Shown here piece by piece: positions 59,500 to 64,000 of a stretch of 64,000 nucleotides of DNA (position 1 is the stretch's first letter; each line of letters starts with the position of its first letter). Source of the stretch: Branchiostoma lanceolatum (Eukaryota > Chordata > Leptocardii > Amphioxiformes > Branchiostomatidae). The notes below the pieces were generated by a model that worked only from the letters and a program-made list of their open reading frames with translations, had not been told where the DNA came from and made no database searches. The DNA lies in NCBI RefSeq assembly GCF_035083965.1, contig NC_089731.1, positions 8,035,501-8,099,500 on the forward strand. The letters run 5' to 3'. A program made the translations under genes and the position numbers.

Positions 59500-61209
59500 G
59501 TAAGGTTCGGGTAGAACATGTGTTTTTCTCTGATTCAGCTTTGAAAATGTGAGTTATGTCCATATTTTTTGCCCAGCGTGCTTGACCACGTGTGTTGGAA
59601 GTTATGTACTTTTCTTTAACAATTCAGCTTGCACAAATCTAGATGTTTTCTCATTTTGCATCTTTTGACTGCTCTCCGCCGTTGTCAAACTTGCACATTG
59701 TTCTTTAATCGTATACGCAGCTATCCTTACAATAGTTCGATGGTACGTTTCCGCAAAATTGCTTTGACTTGTGTTTTGAGCCTTTTCGTAATCTTCTCAA
59801 GCCATTCCCATAATATCCGTATATAGAAGAGTTGCAATATTCAATCTCAAGTCAGTGAATTTATGTAGAGGTTTATGTGTGGACTTGGGGAAGATATATG
59901 GATGATTTGGCGGCTGTTATGGCTCGGTTGCTCCATTTCAACAAGGCGGCTTTTCTTTGGCCGAACAAAGCCTCAGTCAGCTCGTGACCGATTCGTCTAA
60001 GGGGTCACCGATTCTATTAAACAACAGGAACATACAGCATATCTGAAATACATCGACAAATGCATGGATGTAGATACCGTGGACATAGATATATGTGTAT
60101 CAGAGTAAACGTCGGTGTGTTTTTGATGTGTATTTCACAGGTAACGACTGGTTGTACAAATTGACTGTGATTCTGGCCGCACTTCGATGTTTAATCGCGT
60201 GCAAGCGGAACAAATTGTGCAGCACAAACGTTAACGCTACTCACATACAATTTAAGCTTCTCTAAATGTCACTGGAAAGACGTTGGGAGAGTTAAACTTT
60301 GCCAAAACACAGCCAACGATTTAAACACAGCGAATTAGTCTTAAGTACATGGCAGAAGAAATTCCCAGGCCGACGAAATGGCAGCTTAGAATATTCTAAT
60401 ATTCTGCCTATTGACGTGAAGCCTGTCGGAAGGGATTTACACTCGTAGAATGTTACATCTGACTTTGCACGGCGATCTCACGATGGCTTGGGTCCCCGTG
60501 CTTTCAAAAAAAGGTCAACTTTGGCATACTGAGTGCGTGAATTGAAAGAGACTTGGAATGCTGTGAAAGATCGGATCGTTCCACAACTTATGCGGGGTCT
60601 GCCCGGGCGCGCAGGGGTTGTTTGAAGTGAATGGTGACATTGGCGGCTAAGTGCTCGTTCTGTGGGCACTGATCACATGGCTGAGCAATATGCTGTACAT
60701 TTGCAAAGCTTTTAATATGTATCCCAAACTGTTCTTCCTTCTTTGATGTTATCCACAACCTTCATACGGATGACACAACATGGAAATTAACCATCTTTAG
60801 ACGCTATGAAATGATAACACAATCAACTATCTGTAGTTAGTTAAACTGATTGCTAACTGAAGCTGTGGTTACTGGGTTCGTCGCCTCGCTGCCATGACAT
60901 ACATTGGTTCAAATCTATCGTTATCAATCAGGAACACTTAAAGGCTAAGCCTCGTTGTGAGGTCAGGCACATGCTGTATTAATGAAGTTATCGGGCGTCT
61001 TTCTTTCTTCTAGCTAGCTGTTTTAAGTTTTCTTTCTTGAAATACAATAATCTAATAGGTACCGATGGAGGCATGAAAAGGTACAAATAATTCTTTTAAA
61101 GACCTGCAATAGAAATGATCTTAGTTATCTTTCACAACGCGCCTTTTCCCCCTAGCTGACGTGAACAATACAATTTGATTTTTAATCTACACATTTTTTT
61201 CCAGCTAAA

Positions 61210-63030
61210 ATGTTGCTGTGCGTGGTACTAACGTCACTGGTTGCCATGGCGACAAGCGCAGCTATTATCAACAAGGAAGGCAGCACGGTGAAGAAGCTGG
61301 TGCTGTTCCCAGAGAAACATGCTTGGTGTGAGACCCAGCCCATCAAACAGGTGTGGTGCGAGACCATAATCGTCGACCCAAACATGTTACTGTAAATCTT
61401 GAAATTTTCGTGTTGGTTTTATATTAGCGGTTATCGCAGTGAACCCTTCACCGCGAATTTAAAAGCATCGGTGTATCCATTACTGTACAGTATGTGACTT
61501 AAAACCACGGCAAACACTCACCCTACAGCGAACATATATCACCGCGAACTTAAAGGCATCTACAGTACTATACAAATTGGCGTCATGGTTTCGTACCTAT
61601 ATTCAAATACATGTATACGAAGTCAAAAAGTTACCTAGAAACATCCATGTTTAACCATCCAGCATCGCCAAAAAATGACGTCATACTCACGTGAGCGTAA
61701 ACACCCACTAATCAACCAACCAGATACAAAGAGATGGACACTGTCTACAGGTTGAACACAGCTGAATGTGTTACTTCAAAGTTGAATGAAAGTTGAGGTT
61801 AATATTCGTTTTTTTTATTTCTATTTTTTAATTGCCCTTCAAGGTGGTCGGAGAGCCTGGTTGTAACTCCGTGGAAGTCAACAACAACGTGTGCTTGGGG
61901 CAGTGCATCAGCTACCGTGTGCCCAAAACCTACCCAGCAGAGCCATCTACCGACGAGCTCAAGTACTGCGACGTCTGCAAACCGTCCAACAGCACTTGGC
62001 AGAAGGTGAGAAACTTCTTCGTTAACCCTTAGCAATGAAAACCAACTTCAAAATACTTCATGACCAGTCAGTGTGGTTTGCCACCAACAGTATACATGTT
62101 GACACTGTCATTCACTTGGAATGAATGGGATATTCGTAGTGATGTTAACATTTCTTTTATTCCACGACTTTTGAACTGATAATACTTCGAAGCGCAGTTT
62201 AGCGTAGTACGGTTTATTGAGTAAAGATACCTGTCAGGATATAAATGTTACGAGAGTAATTTGTTCTTGTTCTGAGATCTCAAGAACCTTTCTCAATGGT
62301 TACCATGTCACACACTAATGTTTTCTGAGAGAAACAACTAATCACTCTATCGTTATTTCCACGGCAAATACACCGCGCGGCACTTCACTCACAAGCTAGT
62401 GCCTCCACCACGAACTTTCTCAGAAAGGACACGACTTGCCACCTTTACAAATCACATTTTCTTCTTCCATATACTACACCTCTCAGGACCAAGCTTCCTT
62501 GTGATTGCTTCCTTGATGGTAGCCGCGGCGACTGTTGAAGGGCTTCTCTTGCTTGCTTACAAGAGAGGCCGTACGACAGTCGCCGCGGCTACCCTGATGG
62601 GTACAACCTAAACCTTTTTGAGTCAAAGATGAACAAACATCTGTCACCCAGTTACTTGAACTCAAAACATTTGAGTGGCTCTCAATTAGTCTTGTTTTGT
62701 GGTGAATTGAAGTATTTGAAAAATAAAGTAAAACTTGTGCACCTTCAGATCACCCTGGACTGCCCCGAACATCCGGACACACCGCAGGTCAGCAAGCTGG
62801 TGGAGCTGATCGAGCACTGCCGCTGCCAGGCCTGCGATAACGGCGAGGACATGCGGCTGGCCGCGGCGCACAGGCAGCGCCACGCGCACCAGCGGCGGAC
62901 CGAGGAGGAGGAGGACCCGCCGGACCTGCAGAAGGTCGTCCAGCAGAGACACACCCCGCTACGGTCTGAGGAAGACGACCTTGGGAACGAGGACTGGTCG
63001 GACGACGATGACGTCACGTACGAGAACTGA
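61210..63030 (+). CDS. NBL1: DAN-family BMP antagonist (neuroblastoma suppressor 1 type)
   Basis: Exons 61210-61350, 61844-62005 and 62749-63030 join in phase 0 (585 nt, 194 residues). A signal peptide (MLLCVVLTSLVAMATSAA) is followed by KLVLFPEKHAWCETQPIKQ. The cystine-knot DAN domain follows, with VVGEPGC, VCLGQCISYRVP, YCDVCKP, TWQK, ITLDCPEH, VSKLVELIEHCRCQAC. Vertebrate NBL1 has closely matching blocks (ALFPDKSAWCE, ACLGQCFSYSVPNTFP, CDSC, HCSCQAC). The C-tail is long, basic and then very acidic (EEEEDPP, SDDDDVTYEN). The product is secreted and binds BMP-type ligands outside the cell (family knowledge). Intron 1 holds a palindromic element (61388-61567) and intron 2 a hairpin (62518-62593). 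Confidence 0.93.
61388..61567. repeat. Second TACTGTAAAT element, in NBL1 intron 1
   Basis: It begins TACTGTAAATCTTGAA and ends GGCATCTACAGTA, with internal 'accgcgaa(c/t)ttaaa' blocks in common with 57848-58019. More diverged than that copy. Confidence 0.55.
62518..62593. repeat. GC-rich hairpin in NBL1 intron 2
   Basis: Perfect 18-bp arms GGTAGCCGCGGCGACTGT (62518-62535) and their inverse (62576-62593). A partly paired inner segment (ggcttctcttg / caagagaggcc) continues the stem. Confidence 0.65.
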
Positions 63031-63118
63031 TCCGAGTTTAACGATGACGTCACGTACATGTACGAGAACTGATCCGAGTTCGATGATGACGTCACGTGCG
63101 AAAACTGATCCGAGTTCG
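63005..63118 (+). repeat. Triplicated NBL1 C-terminal codons with CRE-like TGACGTCA sites
   Basis: Three tandem copies of a ~36-42-nt unit hold TGACGTCA at 63009, 63045 and 63087, each followed by 'cgtac/cgtgc', GA(G/A)AACTGA and 'tccgagtt'. The first copy encodes DDVTYEN and the real stop; the next two lie in the 3' untranslated region. Confidence 0.75.
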
Positions 63119-64000
63119 GTCTATATAAAGCTTACGTATCATTGTAAAGGATTGCAGGCGTAGGGGTTAAAACATCTACTGCTACAACGTAAATAGCTAC
63201 ATTATATAAGACAACGATTTGCGGTGTTGGAGGCAATGATTTTAGAAAGCACTATGTCTGACGTATAGCATTTATGAATGTGTGTTCATGGTGCAACTTT
63301 TAGTAATCTGCGGACAAAAGAGCTTTCATGTTCAATATCAACTACATGCTATTGATTAAAAGTAGTGTCAGAAAATAACCACCTGACTACCAAGCATAAT
63401 GTGTTGCAACGTCATCATACAAGGCTTGACCAAACTTGAAATATTGCATATCGTTTTCCTAGTAGTACTGGGTTTAAAAGTTAAAATAAAAACATGGTAT
63501 CCTTTCAATTTAAGTATAGGCTAACATCTGCTATTTTGCTATGTGCGATTGCGAAAACTATTACTTTTGTCAGAAAATTGTGAGCCCTTAGTACATGCAT
63601 GTTTTCAACAGAGCATGACATGGAAGACATGACAAGATGTCTTCTTATTCTTATTTTGACAATAAATATTGATAGATTGAAAAAGTTAAATTCAAAAGTA
63701 TTTGTTCAAAAGACTTTCTTAGCTATAACTTAATGGTCCCCACTTCCAGTGAGTATAATGTTACTGCAATGTGTAGATTTACTTTCTATTTTCCTAATAA
63801 AAATATTGCCATGCTAATGAGATTTCTGTCCATATTGCATTTTTTCTGACAACTGGATCTGATGCCCTCACTGTCAAAAACAACTTGACAAAATGATGGG
63901 TGAGAAAAGTAATCAGAGAGAAAAAAAACTTTCAACTAACTTTTTTAAGTTAAAGTCCTCCATGAAAATTAAAAGACAGAAAAAAATGAATCTCTTTGTG
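63031..64000 (+). other. NBL1 3' untranslated region and flank
   Basis: After the stop come the two extra repeat units, then AT-rich sequence. AATAAA occurs at about 63662 ('gacaataaatattg') and could end the transcript. No other gene is seen up to the window end. Confidence 0.5.

Larger units (their letters stand above)
51521..61209. other. Long intergenic region collagen to NBL1
   Basis: No protein gene is supported apart from a LINE remnant. Contents: collagen 3' end with ATTAAA near 51541; LINE 3' piece 52100-52585; non-repetitive AT-rich sequence 52600-55180; dispersed repeat 55190-55370; palindrome 55764-55981; repeat fragments 56290-56600 (including 'catgtccagaacaaaggatat'); CA microsatellite 56705-56840; palindrome 57848-58019; candidate NBL1 first exon near 59450. 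59500-61000 has nothing recognisable. Confidence 0.5.

Overview
The window looks like genomic DNA of a lancelet (Branchiostoma-type invertebrate chordate). The evidence is: genes split by GT-AG introns; a chordate-like DAN/NBL1 gene; large multi-exon EGF/C-type-lectin genes in which almost every extracellular module sits in its own phase 1-1 exon; a CR1/L2-like retrotransposon with an N-terminal 2A-like peptide; many short palindromic DNA elements; and long CA/GT microsatellites. The species call is an inference. No prokaryotic, CRISPR or rRNA features were seen.

Layout. (1) 1.6-4.4 kb, minus strand: a four-exon mitochondrial carrier (SLC25) gene. (2) 5.6-19.5 kb, minus strand: a 25-exon gene ('copy A') whose exons join in frame to about 1518 residues. 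It encodes a type II membrane protein. Its cytoplasmic tail is built from ~53-residue repeats, most pairing a YED(V/I) tyrosine motif with a PxxPxR proline motif. The tail is followed by one TM helix, a Ser/Thr stalk, 14 EGF domains, a C-type lectin domain, two GCW-type cysteine-rich modules and a second C-type lectin domain. (3) 24.3-36.1 kb, minus strand: a tandem paralogue ('copy B') from duplication of a ~16 kb segment. Its tail, TM and stalk exons are intact, but several EGF exons are broken. Its lectin region has been deleted and interrupted by an antisense, truncated LINE, so it is probably a pseudogene or makes a truncated product. (4) 41.8-45.3 kb, plus strand: a three-exon class A GPCR resembling GPR161. 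(5) 47.8-51.5 kb, plus strand: a five-exon membrane-anchored collagen-like protein with no C-terminal globular domain. (6) 61.2-63.0 kb, plus strand: three coding exons of a DAN-family BMP antagonist (NBL1), with a candidate non-coding first exon near 59.45 kb.

The genes do not form a pathway. Copy A reads as a surface receptor: sugar/ligand-binding modules outside and repeated SH2/SH3-type ligand motifs inside. This tail is the most novel item here. GPCR, collagen and DAN genes point rightward; carrier and receptor genes point leftward. The spaces between hold decayed repeats, a piggyBac-like MITE with TTAA flanks, a LINE 3' fragment and several palindromic elements.

Gene models were built by hand from open frames, GT/AG sites and intron phase. 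Cumulative lengths are divisible by three for the carrier, copy A, GPCR, collagen and NBL1. No transcript data were available, so untranslated exons and alternative starts are uncertain.
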